Below are positions 24,005-32,213 of a DNA stretch of 64,000 nucleotides, one piece after another. Each line of letters begins with the position of its first letter. The stretch's first letter is position 1. The stretch covers positions 1 to 64,000 of the forward strand of contig NZ_LISX01000014.1 in NCBI RefSeq assembly GCF_001905465.1. The letters are read 5' to 3'. Position numbers and translations under genes: made by a program. The DNA comes from Kitasatospora sp. CB01950. GTDB lineage: Bacteria; Actinomycetota; Actinomycetes; Streptomycetales; Streptomycetaceae. The notes beneath the pieces were generated by a model that did not search any database, was not told the origin of the DNA, and saw only the letters and a program-made list of their open reading frames with translations.

Positions 24005-25618
24005 CTACCCGTGACGGGTGTGCACGGTCCGGCCGCGGACGACGGTGCGCAGGCAGGTGGGGAGGGGTTCGCCGGGGGTGAGGTCGGGCAGGCCGGGGGT
24101 GCCGGAGCGGGGGTCGGTGGACCAGCCGGCGATGCGGGTGTCGGGGGCCTGGACGACCAGGTCGGTGGTGGCCCAGACGGCGTAGGAGGCGATCGCGCCG
24201 GGGACGAGGACGCCGTCGGTGTCGTGGCCGAGGGCACGACGGCCGCCGCGGGTGTGGGCGGTGAACGCGGCCCGCACCGAGATCCGGTGCTCGGGGGTGC
24301 GGTGGAACGCGGCGGCGCGGACGGTGCCCCACGGGTCGAGCGGGGTGACGGGCGCGTCGGAGCCGAACGCCAGCGGGATGCCGGCCCGCAGCATCGCGGC
24401 GAACGGGTTGAGCTGCGCGGCGCGCTCGGCGCCGAGGCGGGCGACGTACATGTCGTCGGGGCCGCCCCAGGCGGCGTCGAAGGCGGGCTGGACGGAGGCG
24501 GTGAGGCCGAGCTCGGCGAACGCGGCGAGGGTCTCCGGGGTGAGCGCCTCGGCGTGCTCGACGCGGTGCCGCATCGCCTTGACGCGCTCCGCGCCGAGCT
24601 TGTCGGCGGCGGCCCGGACGCCCTCGACGACGGCGGCGATCGCGGCGTCGCCGATGGCGTGGAACCCGGCCTGCAGGCCGGCCTCGGTGCAGGCGGCGAC
24701 GTGCTCGGCGATCTGCTCGGCGTTCAGGTAGGAGACGCCGGTGTGGTCGGTGTCGGCGTAGGCGTCGTGCAGGCAGGCGGTGTGCGAGCCGAGCGCGCCG
24801 TCGACGAACAGGTCGCCGCCGGCGCCGACCGCGCCGAGCCGCTTCGCGGTGGCGACGCCCTCCGCGCCGAGTTCGCCCCAGTAGCCGAAGACCTCGGGGC
24901 CGTCCGTCGCGGCGGCCAGCGCGAGCAGCGCGGCGAGGTCCCCGGCGGAGGAGATGTCGGGGCCGGCGCACTCGTGCAGCGCGCCGATGCCGAGTTCGGC
25001 GGCGCGGCGCAGCGTGGCGAGTTGGGCGTCGCGGCGCTGGGCGGGGGTGAGGTGGGCGAGCGCGGCGCGGCGGACGGCGTGGTGGGCGTCCTGGGTGAGC
25101 GGGCCGTCGGCGGAGTACCCGGCGCAGTCGGCGAGCGCCGGGACGAGGGCGCGCAGGGCGCTGGTGGCGAGGCCGGAGTGGACGTCGGTGCGGGACAGGT
25201 AGAGCGCGGCCCCGCCGGCGGCGGTGTCGAGTTCGGCGAGGGTGGGCGCGCGGTGCTCGGGCCAGCGGGTCTCGTCCCAGCCGTGGCCGAGCAGGACGCC
25301 GTCGGCACGGCGCTCGGCGAAGGCGGCGATCGCGGCGAGGGCGTCGGCGAGCGAGGCGCTGTCGGTGAGGTCGAGGCCGGTCAGGGCGAGGCCGGTGGAG
25401 GTGGCGTGCACGTGCGCGTCGACGAACGCGGGGGTGACCAGGGCGCCGTTCAGCTCGACGATCTCGTCGGCGACGTCGGCGTACGCCTCGGCGGCTCCGT
25501 CGCTGCCGACCCAGGCGATGTGTTCGCCCTCCACCAGCATGGCGGTGGCGAAGGGGTCGGCGGGGCTGTAGACATTGCCGCCGCGCAGCAGGACGGTCCG
25601 GTCGGTGCGTTCGGTCAT
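24005..25618 (-). CDS. Amidohydrolase family protein (YtcJ-like)
   Basis: A 537-residue metal-dependent hydrolase. The TIM-barrel metal motif AFVDAHVHATS is near residue 67, further His ligands lie in GFHAIGDAA and HRVEHAE, and the final metal Asp in LAFGSDAPV. It resembles the YtcJ/N-substituted formamide deformylase branch; the substrate is unknown. ATG 25618 starts MTERTDRTV. The Lrp-type regulator gene lies 31 bases upstream in the same direction and may control it. Confidence 0.9.
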   Translation of the reverse strand: MTERTDRTVLLRGGNVYSPADPFATAMLVEGEHIAWVGSDGAAEAYADVADEIVELNGALVTPAFVDAHVHATSTGLALTGLDLTDSASLADALAAIAAFAERRADGVLLGHGWDETRWPEHRAPTLAELDTAAGGAALYLSRTDVHSGLATSALRALVPALADCAGYSADGPLTQDAHHAVRRAALAHLTPAQRRDAQLATLRRAAELGIGALHECAGPDISSAGDLAALLALAAATDGPEVFGYWGELGAEGVATAKRLGAVGAGGDLFVDGALGSHTACLHDAYADTDHTGVSYLNAEQIAEHVAACTEAGLQAGFHAIGDAAIAAVVEGVRAAADKLGAERVKAMRHRVEHAEALTPETLAAFAELGLTASVQPAFDAAWGGPDDMYVARLGAERAAQLNPFAAMLRAGIPLAFGSDAPVTPLDPWGTVRAAAFHRTPEHRISVRAAFTAHTRGGRRALGHDTDGVLVPGAIASYAVWATTDLVVQAPDTRIAGWSTDPRSGTPGLPDLTPGEPLPTCLRTVVRGRTVHTRHG

Positions 25619-25649
25619 GGCGACCAGTCTCGCACTATGGACAGTTTCG

Positions 25650-26090
25650 TCAGAGCTTCGGGGGGCGGGCCTCGTAGGGGGTGGAGAGGACGACGGTGGT
25701 GCGGGTGGAGACGCCGGCGGCGGCGCGGATGCGGGCGAGCAGGTCCTCCAGGTCTCCGGGGGTGGGGACGCGGACCTTGAGGATGTAGTTCTCGTCGCCG
25801 GCGACGCTGTGGCAGGCCTCGATCTCGGGGAGGGCGATCAGGCGTTCGGGGGTGTCGTCGGGGGCGCTCGGGTCGAACGGTTTGACGGAGATGAACGCGG
25901 TGAGCGCCAGGTCGACCGCCTCGGGGTCGACGATGGCGGTGTAGCCGCGGATGACGCCGCGCTGTTCGAGGCGGCGCACCCGTTGGTGCACGGCCGAGGT
26001 GGACAGGCCGGTGGCCTTGCCCAGGTCGGTGTAGCTCATCCGTCCGTCCTGCAGCAGCAGCTGGACGATGCGCTGGTCGAGTTCCTCCAC
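25650..26090 (-). CDS. Lrp/AsnC family transcriptional regulator
   Basis: A 146-residue regulator with an N-terminal HTH (YTDLGKATGLSTSAVHQRVRRL, residues 20-41) and a RAM ligand-binding domain. Such proteins sense amino acids and form octamers. GTG 26090 begins MEELDQRIV. It lies 31 bases upstream of the amidohydrolase in the same direction, so they could form an operon. The effector is unknown. Confidence 0.93.
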   Translation of the reverse strand: MEELDQRIVQLLLQDGRMSYTDLGKATGLSTSAVHQRVRRLEQRGVIRGYTAIVDPEAVDLALTAFISVKPFDPSAPDDTPERLIALPEIEACHSVAGDENYILKVRVPTPGDLEDLLARIRAAAGVSTRTTVVLSTPYEARPPKL

Positions 26091-26298
26091 AAGGCGTCAA
26101 CCTACTCGATACGGGCGGGGCTGTGCAGACAGCTCATCGGGGGCGCATTCGGGGGGCACATGCCAATGGAATGTGGCGAGGAACACACTTGGTGCATCAC
26201 CGTGCGCCGGGGCGCAGGGTTATGACGTGGTGTCAGGGGGAAGTGCTGGTGGTGGCCCGGACAACGAGTGAATCCGGCCCGATCCGAGGGGGATCAAA

Positions 26299-26700
26299 AT
26301 GCCTTCCACCGACCAGCGTCCCGACGTCGAGGACGAACGCGGCGCGCCCGAGCCGTCCTTCGGGGCGGACGCGGGCGCGGCCGACAACTGGGAGATCGTC
26401 CGGGTGGACTGCCCGGCCTGTGACCGCCCGATCGCGTTGATCGGGGACGAGGAGCGGCTGCCGCAGCACGCGGTGCTGCCCTCCGCGTGGAACCCCTTCC
26501 AGTCGGCGATCTGCCGGGGCGCCGGCACGCCGACGGCCGACCTGCCGGAGTCCGTGGACCAGCCGGAGCAGGACGGCGCCGAGAACCTGGTGCCGCTGCC
26601 GACGGCGTTGGACTGGCGCACCCAGCCGTTCTCGCACGCGGGCGCCCACCGCGCGGTGCGGGCGCTGCTGCCCGTCCAGCGCGACCGCCGGGCGGCCTGA
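26299..26700 (+). CDS. Hypothetical protein with a CPAC motif
   Basis: A 133-residue acidic soluble protein. The segment VDCPACDRPIALIGDEE (about residues 36-52) and a later ICRG Cys suggest a metal or redox site. A conserved Trp-rich stretch (SAWNPFQSAICRGAG) follows. It resembles short conserved Streptomyces proteins of unknown function. The start ATG 26299 follows GGGGGATC. It is divergent from the Lrp gene and rightward with the kinase-like gene. Confidence 0.7.
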   Translation: MPSTDQRPDVEDERGAPEPSFGADAGAADNWEIVRVDCPACDRPIALIGDEERLPQHAVLPSAWNPFQSAICRGAGTPTADLPESVDQPEQDGAENLVPLPTALDWRTQPFSHAGAHRAVRALLPVQRDRRAA

Positions 26701-26778
26701 GCGCCGCCTCTCCCGCCGAGGGCGCCGTCGCCCCGGTGCCCTCCGGGACTCCCCCGCCCGGCCACGTAGGCTGGCCGG

Positions 26779-27402
26779 ATGACCGACGCCTTCCCCGACC
26801 TGTCCGCGCTCGCCGCGGGCCTGCTCGCGCTGCCCCCGTCGCTGGGCCCGGTGCGGCTGGTCGCGGTGGACGGGCACGCCGGTTCCGGCAAGACCACGTT
26901 CACGGGCCGGTTGTCGCAGGCGCTCGGCGGTGCGCCGGTGGTGCACCTGGACGATCTGGCGACCCATCGGGAGCCGTTCGGCTGGGTGGGCCGGCTGCGC
27001 GCCCAGGTGCTGGAGCCGCTGGGGCGGGGCGAGGCGGCCCGGCACGGCGTGTACGACTGGACGGCACGGGAGTTCGACGGTGTCGCGGTGGTGCCGCCGG
27101 CCCCGGTGGTGCTGCTGGAGGGGGTCGGCGCGGGCCGCCGGGCGGTGCGTCCGGCGCTGGCGGCGCTGCTGTGGATGGAGCTGGATGCGGCGGCGGCGCG
27201 GGCCCGGGGCGAGCTGCGGGACGGTCCGGAACTGGCCGAGTTCTGGGCGGGTTGGGCGGTGGCGGAGCGGGCGCATTTCGCCGCCGATCCGAGCCGTCCG
27301 TTCGCCTCGCTGCGGGTCGACGGGATCACCGGGCGGATCGTCGGGGACACCCTGAGTGAACCGGTTGAACCGCTCTTGACCTGCGGTGTCGTCAGGATTT
27401 AA
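26779..27402 (+). CDS. P-loop kinase-like protein (uridine kinase family)
   Basis: A 207-residue NTPase with Walker A GHAGSGKTT (32-40), an acidic HLDDL pair just after it (as in uridine/pantothenate kinases) and YDWTAREFDG resembling the uridine-binding loop. It probably phosphorylates a small molecule. TAGGCT ends six bases before ATG 26779, suggesting a leaderless transcript. A terminator-like hairpin lies after it. Confidence 0.85.
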   Translation: MTDAFPDLSALAAGLLALPPSLGPVRLVAVDGHAGSGKTTFTGRLSQALGGAPVVHLDDLATHREPFGWVGRLRAQVLEPLGRGEAARHGVYDWTAREFDGVAVVPPAPVVLLEGVGAGRRAVRPALAALLWMELDAAAARARGELRDGPELAEFWAGWAVAERAHFAADPSRPFASLRVDGITGRIVGDTLSEPVEPLLTCGVVRI

Positions 27403-27447
27403 GTTCTGCGTGTCGCGGAAATCAGTTGAATCCGCAACCACAGACAC

Positions 27448-27485
27448 GGCGTCTCCGGTTTGTTCCCCCGTGAGCCGGAGACGCC
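27448..27485 (+). terminator. Hairpin after the kinase-like gene
   Basis: GGCGTCTCCGG (27448-27458) pairs perfectly with CCGGAGACGCC (27475-27485), followed by GTTCCC. The gap from 27403 to 27637 holds no other gene; a TTGACC box at about 27549 could belong to the next promoter. Confidence 0.7.
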
Positions 27486-27637
27486 GTTCCCTTTCGCGCC
27501 GGGCGCCGCTCAGCACCCCAACACCCGATCGTCTCGCGCCATTTGACCCGCGCGGCACCCTTACGGATCAGCTCCGCGCCGGTACCATGCCCACGCAGGC
27601 CCGTTTGAAGCGGCCCTAGGTCTGGCGGGGGGCGTCA

Positions 27638-29518
27638 GTGACGGTGGAGAGTTCCGGCGGCAAGGGGCCCGCCGCGGCGGGGCCGGATCCGGAGGCCGAC
27701 CGCTTCTGGTCGCGTGCCATGGATGCCTACACGGCGGGCTCGTACGCCCGTGCCGAGGAGGAGTTCCGGGCCGCGGTGCGGATCGACCCGGGCATGGCGG
27801 ACGCCTGGCTGGGGCTGCACGCGCTGCGCAGCGACACCGCGGGCGCGCTGCTGGCGATGCACCGGCACCGCGAGCGGTTCGGCGAGCAGCGCGAGCGCCA
27901 CCGCCGTCCGCTCAGTTCCTGGTACTGGCTGGGCTGGTGGGTGCAGCCGGTGCTGGAGTCCGCGCAGGACCTCGCCCTGGCGCACGCCTCGCACTGGCTG
28001 GACGGGCGTCATCTCACCGAGCTGGACCAGGCGTTGGCGGCCTGTCCGGAGCCGGAGCAGGAGCCCGCGGTGCGGTTCCTGCAGGCCTGCCGCTCCTACC
28101 TGTTGAAGGACTGGGAACAGCTGATCCGGGACACCGACCGCCTGTTGGACGATCCGGTGCTGGGTATCGAGGCGGGCCTGTTCGCGGGCATGGCCCGGGT
28201 CCGGCTCGACATGTGCGCGCAGGCGCAGCGCCCGCTGGCGGCGTCGCTGGCCCGCTGCCGCTCCGAGCAGCCGCAGCGCAAGGAGTTGCGGTACTGGCTG
28301 GGCCGGGCGTACGAGGGCGCGGGGCGCAGCGCGGCGGCGTTGCCGCTGTACCGGGCGGTGCACCGGGCCGATCCGGCGTTCATGGACACCGAGCAGCGGC
28401 TGGCGGCGATCTCCGCCGAGGACGGGCTGCTGGACGGGGCGGCGCTGGGCGAGTACGGCGAGTACCGGGGCACGGCGGTGGAGACCGCGGTGGAGACGGT
28501 GGAGGATCCGGAGCCGGAGCGGGCGCAGCCGCCGGGCGGGGAGTCGCGCGGCGGGCAGGTGCCCGAACGGGCGTCCGGTGCTTCGCCGTTACCCCTGCGG
28601 TTGGGCAACTGGCCGGTGGCGGCGGCGATTCCGCCGGCCGGTCCGAACCCGGCGCCGGCGGCCCGGATGGAGCTGGACCAGGCGCTGGCGGAGCTGGAGG
28701 CGATGGTCGGCCTCGATCCGGTGAAGCGTCAGGTCCGGGCGCTGTCGGCGCAGTTGAGGATGGCGCGGCTGCGCGCGGACCGGGGCCTGCCAGTGCAGCC
28801 GCCGAAGCGGCACTTCGTCTTCTCGGGGCCGTCGGGCACCGGCAAGACCACGGTGGCGCGGATCCTCGGCCGGGTGTTCCACGCTCTCGGGCTGCTCTCC
28901 GGGGACCACCTGGTGGAGGCCCAACGGGCCGATCTGGTGGGCGAGTTCCTCGGCCAGACGGCGGTGAAGGCGAACGATCTGATCGACTCGGCGCTGGACG
29001 GCGTGCTGTTCATCGACGAGGCGTACTCGCTGGCCAACTCCGGGTACAGCAAGGGCGACGCGTTCGGCGACGAGGCCCTGCAGGTGCTGCTGAAGCGCGC
29101 CGAGGACAACCGGGACCGGTTGGTGGTGATCCTGGCCGGCTACCCGGAGGGCATGAACCGGCTGCTGGCGACCAACCCGGGGCTGAACTCGCGGTTCACC
29201 ACCCGGGTCGACTTCCCGTCCTACCGTCCGTCCGAACTCTCCGAGATCGGCGGGCAGTTGGCGCACACCGACGGTGACGAGTGGGATGTGGACGCGGCCG
29301 AGGAGCTGGCGTCGATCTGCCGCCACGTGGTCACGGAGGGCTGGATCGACCAGCTCGGCAACGGCCGATTCATCCGCACCCTGTACGAGAAGTCCTGCGC
29401 CTACCGGGACTTGCGGCTCTCCGCCCTGCGCGGCGTCCCGTCCCGCGAGGACCTCGCCACCCTGCGGCTGCCGGACCTGCTGCAGGCGTACGGCGAGCTG
29501 ATCGACGGCCGCCAGTGA
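27638..29518 (+). CDS. EccA-like AAA+ ATPase with N-terminal TPR domain
   Basis: A 626-residue protein with a TPR-like helical N-terminus (about 20-280), a Pro/Gly-rich linker (about 285-345) and a CbxX/CfqX AAA+ domain with Walker A GPSGTGKTT (397-405), Walker B VLFIDEAY (around 455) and sensor/Arg-finger region NPGLNSRF. This domain order and length match EccA of type VII secretion, which handles ESX substrates. No other esx or ecc gene is within the window, so it is an orphan here. GTG 27638 starts after GGCGGGGGG. Alternatively it may remodel a different cytosolic complex. Confidence 0.85.
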   Translation: MTVESSGGKGPAAAGPDPEADRFWSRAMDAYTAGSYARAEEEFRAAVRIDPGMADAWLGLHALRSDTAGALLAMHRHRERFGEQRERHRRPLSSWYWLGWWVQPVLESAQDLALAHASHWLDGRHLTELDQALAACPEPEQEPAVRFLQACRSYLLKDWEQLIRDTDRLLDDPVLGIEAGLFAGMARVRLDMCAQAQRPLAASLARCRSEQPQRKELRYWLGRAYEGAGRSAAALPLYRAVHRADPAFMDTEQRLAAISAEDGLLDGAALGEYGEYRGTAVETAVETVEDPEPERAQPPGGESRGGQVPERASGASPLPLRLGNWPVAAAIPPAGPNPAPAARMELDQALAELEAMVGLDPVKRQVRALSAQLRMARLRADRGLPVQPPKRHFVFSGPSGTGKTTVARILGRVFHALGLLSGDHLVEAQRADLVGEFLGQTAVKANDLIDSALDGVLFIDEAYSLANSGYSKGDAFGDEALQVLLKRAEDNRDRLVVILAGYPEGMNRLLATNPGLNSRFTTRVDFPSYRPSELSEIGGQLAHTDGDEWDVDAAEELASICRHVVTEGWIDQLGNGRFIRTLYEKSCAYRDLRLSALRGVPSREDLATLRLPDLLQAYGELIDGRQ

Positions 29519-29529
29519 CGGGCTGAGGG

Positions 29530-30183
29530 TCAGGTCGCCGCCACTCCGGTCAGGTAGGCGGTCAGGACGCGGCGCAGGCGGGGTTCGACCTCGACGATGG
29601 CGTGGCCGAGGCGGGGGTCGGAGGCGTAGAGGGCCTTCAGTCGCGGGCCGGGGGTGGCGATCTGCCAGAGGGCGCCGGCCATGCCGGTGGCGGTGGCGGC
29701 GAGGTCCAGCACCTGCTGCTCGGTCAGGCCGAGCAGGCGGTTCAACTCCCCGCCGATCAGGGCGACTTCGTCCAGGGTGACGAGCTTGAAGGCGCGCACC
29801 GCGTCCAGTGAGACGTTGCGTTCCAGGTTGAGCGGGGCCTGCGCCAGCAGGTCGCAGAACATCGGGCGGGCCGACAGCGTCGCGGCGAGCAGTTCGGCGA
29901 CCTCGGCGGGGGTGGCGTGCGCGCGGGCCGCGAGGTCGGCGCGCAGGGCGGCGGACCACTCCCGCCAGCCCTGGGCGGTGAGTTCGAGGAAGATCTGCTC
30001 CCTGGTCTCGAAGTACCGCAGCAGCGCCGACTTGTGCATGCCCACTTCGGCGGCGATGTCGGTGAGCGTGACGTCGCGGATGCCACGCCCCTCGCCGAGC
30101 GCCCGGGCCGCGTCCAGGATCGCCCCTTCGCGCGCCTGCTTGGCCTCGGCGCTGCGCGCCCGTCGGAATGCCGGCTCACTCAT
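29530..30183 (-). CDS. TetR family regulator
   Basis: A 217-residue repressor with HTH LTDIAAEVGMHKSALLRYF (about residues 40-58) and a helical ligand domain. It is divergent from the SDR gene at 30252, and the 68-base gap holds a 23-bp palindrome that would let it control both genes. ATG 30183 begins MSEPAFRRARS. The ligand is unknown. Confidence 0.92.
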   Translation of the reverse strand: MSEPAFRRARSAEAKQAREGAILDAARALGEGRGIRDVTLTDIAAEVGMHKSALLRYFETREQIFLELTAQGWREWSAALRADLAARAHATPAEVAELLAATLSARPMFCDLLAQAPLNLERNVSLDAVRAFKLVTLDEVALIGGELNRLLGLTEQQVLDLAATATGMAGALWQIATPGPRLKALYASDPRLGHAIVEVEPRLRRVLTAYLTGVAAT

Positions 30184-30202
30184 GTCACCATCATAGGAGT
30201 CG

Positions 30203-30225
30203 TTAACGCAACGGCGTTGCGCTAA
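30203..30225. promoter_or_regulatory. Operator between TetR and SDR genes
   Basis: TTAACGCAACG (30203-30213), one central G, then CGTTGCGCTAA (30215-30225). The arms match at 10 of 11 positions. It overlaps the likely promoters of both divergent genes. Confidence 0.75.
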
Positions 30226-30251
30226 TAAGAGAACGGTGTTTTACTAACGGT

Positions 30252-31130
30252 ATGAGCGAAGAGACGCGCACCACCCGGCAGCAGGTCTGGTTCATCACCG
30301 GTTCGTCCCGCGGCTTCGGCCGCGCCCTGGTCGACGCCGCCCTGGCGGCGGGCGACCTGGTCGTCGCCACCGCCCGCCGCCCCGAACCCCTCGCCGCAGA
30401 ACTCACCGGGCACGGCGACCGCGTCCTCACCGTCCCGTTGGACGTCACCGACCCGGCGGCCGCGCAGGCGGCGATCGACGCCGCGCTGGCCCGCTTCGGC
30501 CGCATCGACGTGCTGGTCAACAACGCCGGCTACGCCAACGTCTCCCCCGTCGAGACCTCGGACGACGCCGACTTCCGCGCCCAGTTCGAGACCAACTTCT
30601 GGGGCGTCTACCACGTCACCAAGGCCGCGCTGCCCGCGCTGCGGCGTCAACGCTCGGGCACCGTGGTGCAGTTCTCCTCGGTCGGCGGGCGGGTCGGCGG
30701 GTCGCCGGGCATCGCCTCGTACCAGGCCGCCAAGTTCGCGGTGGACGGCTTCACCCGGGTGCTGGCCGCCGAGACCGCGCCGTTCGGCATCCGGTACCTG
30801 GTGGTCGAGCCGAGCGGTTTCGCCACCGACTGGGCGGGCGCCTCGATGACCGCCCACCCCGTGCCGGAGGCCTACGACGAGACGGTCGGCGCGATGAACC
30901 GGCGGATGCGCCGGGGCGAGGCCGGCGCGGCCGGCGACCCGGTGCGCGCCGCGGAGACCATCGTCCGCACGGTGCGGCGGGCCGAGCTCCCGAGCCACCT
31001 GCTGCTGGGCGTGAACGCGGTGACCATGGCGCTGGAGTACTCCCGCCGCCAGCTCGCCGAGGCCGGGGCCTGGGAGCGGGTCAGCCGCTCCGCCGACTTC
31101 GCCGAACCGTACCCGGTGGAACTGCCGTAA
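30252..31130 (+). CDS. SDR family oxidoreductase
   Basis: A 292-residue classical short-chain dehydrogenase: TGSSRGFG (16-23), NNAG near 90-93, Ser142/143, Tyr157 and Lys161 (YQAAK). It uses NAD(P)(H) on an unknown substrate. It is divergent from a TetR gene that shares its control region. TTTACT lies six bases before ATG 30252, so the transcript may be leaderless. A terminator follows. Confidence 0.92.
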   Translation: MSEETRTTRQQVWFITGSSRGFGRALVDAALAAGDLVVATARRPEPLAAELTGHGDRVLTVPLDVTDPAAAQAAIDAALARFGRIDVLVNNAGYANVSPVETSDDADFRAQFETNFWGVYHVTKAALPALRRQRSGTVVQFSSVGGRVGGSPGIASYQAAKFAVDGFTRVLAAETAPFGIRYLVVEPSGFATDWAGASMTAHPVPEAYDETVGAMNRRMRRGEAGAAGDPVRAAETIVRTVRRAELPSHLLLGVNAVTMALEYSRRQLAEAGAWERVSRSADFAEPYPVELP

Positions 31131-31136
31131 GAGGAA

Positions 31137-31163
31137 CGGCCCCGCCGCAGGAACTGCGACGGG
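31137..31163. terminator. Terminator between SDR and CNNM genes
   Basis: GGCCCCG and CGGGGCC enclose a 15-base loop containing an inner GCAG...CTGC pair. It lies between convergent genes and can act in both directions. Confidence 0.75.
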
Positions 31164-31181
31164 GCCGGGGGCGACAAGGCG

Positions 31182-32213
31182 TCAGCGCCGGTGGTCCGGG
31201 TCGTGGACCTCGCCGACCAGCTCCTCCAGGACGTCCTCCAGGGCGACCAGGCCGAGCTGCCGGCCGTCCGCGTCCACCACGGCCGCCAGGTGGACGGCGT
31301 TGCGGCGCATCACGGCGAGCGCGTCGTCCAGCGGCAGGCCGGAGCGCACCACGGTGATCGGCTGCCACAGCCGGTCGGGGACGGGCGCGGTCAGGTCGTC
31401 GACCTCCAGCGAGTCCTTGACGTGCAGGTAGCCGAGCACGATGCCCAGCTCGTCGACGACCGGGAAGCGCGAGAAGCCGGTGCGCACCGCGAGCTGCTGG
31501 ATCTGTTCGCCGGTGACGTCGCGGCCCACGGTGACCAGCTGGTCGGCGGGCAGCATCACCTCGGTGACGGGGCGGCTGCCCATCTCCAGGGCGTCCTCCA
31601 GGCGTTCGCGGCGGGTGTCGTCCAGCAGGCCGGCCTCGCCGGAGTCGGCCAGCAGGAGCAGCAGCTGCTCGCTGGTGAACACCGAGTTGACCTCGTCCTT
31701 GGGTTCGACCCGGAACAGCCGCAGCACACCGTTGGCGAGGGCGTTCAGGAAGGTGATCACCGGGGCGAGCCAGCGGGCCAGCCGGTCCAGCGGCGGGCCG
31801 AGCCACAGCGCGGCCCGGGCCGGGCCGGCCAGCGCCAGGTTCTTCGGCACCATCTCGCCCAGCACCATGTGCAGGAACACCACCAGGCTGAGCGCGACGG
31901 CGTAGCTGAGCAGGTGCATCGCCGACGCGGGCACGCCGAGTGCGTGGAAGACCGGCTCCAGCAGGTGGGCGATGGTCGGCTCGGCGAGCGCGCCGAGCAG
32001 CAGCGAGCAGACGGTGATGCCGAGTTGGGCGGCGGCCAGCATCGCGGAGACGTTGGACAGCGCGTGCAGCACGGTGCGGGCGCGCTTGTCGCCGGCCTCG
32101 GCGAGCGGTTCGATCTGGCTGCGGCGCACCGAGATGACGGCGAACTCGGCACCGACGAAGAACGCGTTGCCGAGCAGCAGGAGCAGCGAGAAGGCGAGTT
32201 GCAGGGCGCTCAT
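31182..32213 (-). CDS. CNNM/CorC-type membrane protein (DUF21 + CBS pair)
   Basis: A 343-residue protein: DUF21 with four hydrophobic segments and the GEMVPKNLAL motif (about 118-127), then two CBS domains (about 210-330). It lacks the C-terminal CorC_HlyC domain of its neighbour. The family acts in magnesium/cobalt export or resistance. Its ATG overlaps the stop of the upstream paralogue (ATGA, 32210-32213), so both are made from one transcript and may form a hetero-oligomer. Confidence 0.92.
   Translation of the reverse strand: MSALQLAFSLLLLLGNAFFVGAEFAVISVRRSQIEPLAEAGDKRARTVLHALSNVSAMLAAAQLGITVCSLLLGALAEPTIAHLLEPVFHALGVPASAMHLLSYAVALSLVVFLHMVLGEMVPKNLALAGPARAALWLGPPLDRLARWLAPVITFLNALANGVLRLFRVEPKDEVNSVFTSEQLLLLLADSGEAGLLDDTRRERLEDALEMGSRPVTEVMLPADQLVTVGRDVTGEQIQQLAVRTGFSRFPVVDELGIVLGYLHVKDSLEVDDLTAPVPDRLWQPITVVRSGLPLDDALAVMRRNAVHLAAVVDADGRQLGLVALEDVLEELVGEVHDPDHRR

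Noticed and set aside
27638..29518. Complete type VII secretion locus
   Set aside because: Only the EccA-like ATPase is present; no EccB-E, EsxA/B or mycosin gene is in the window.
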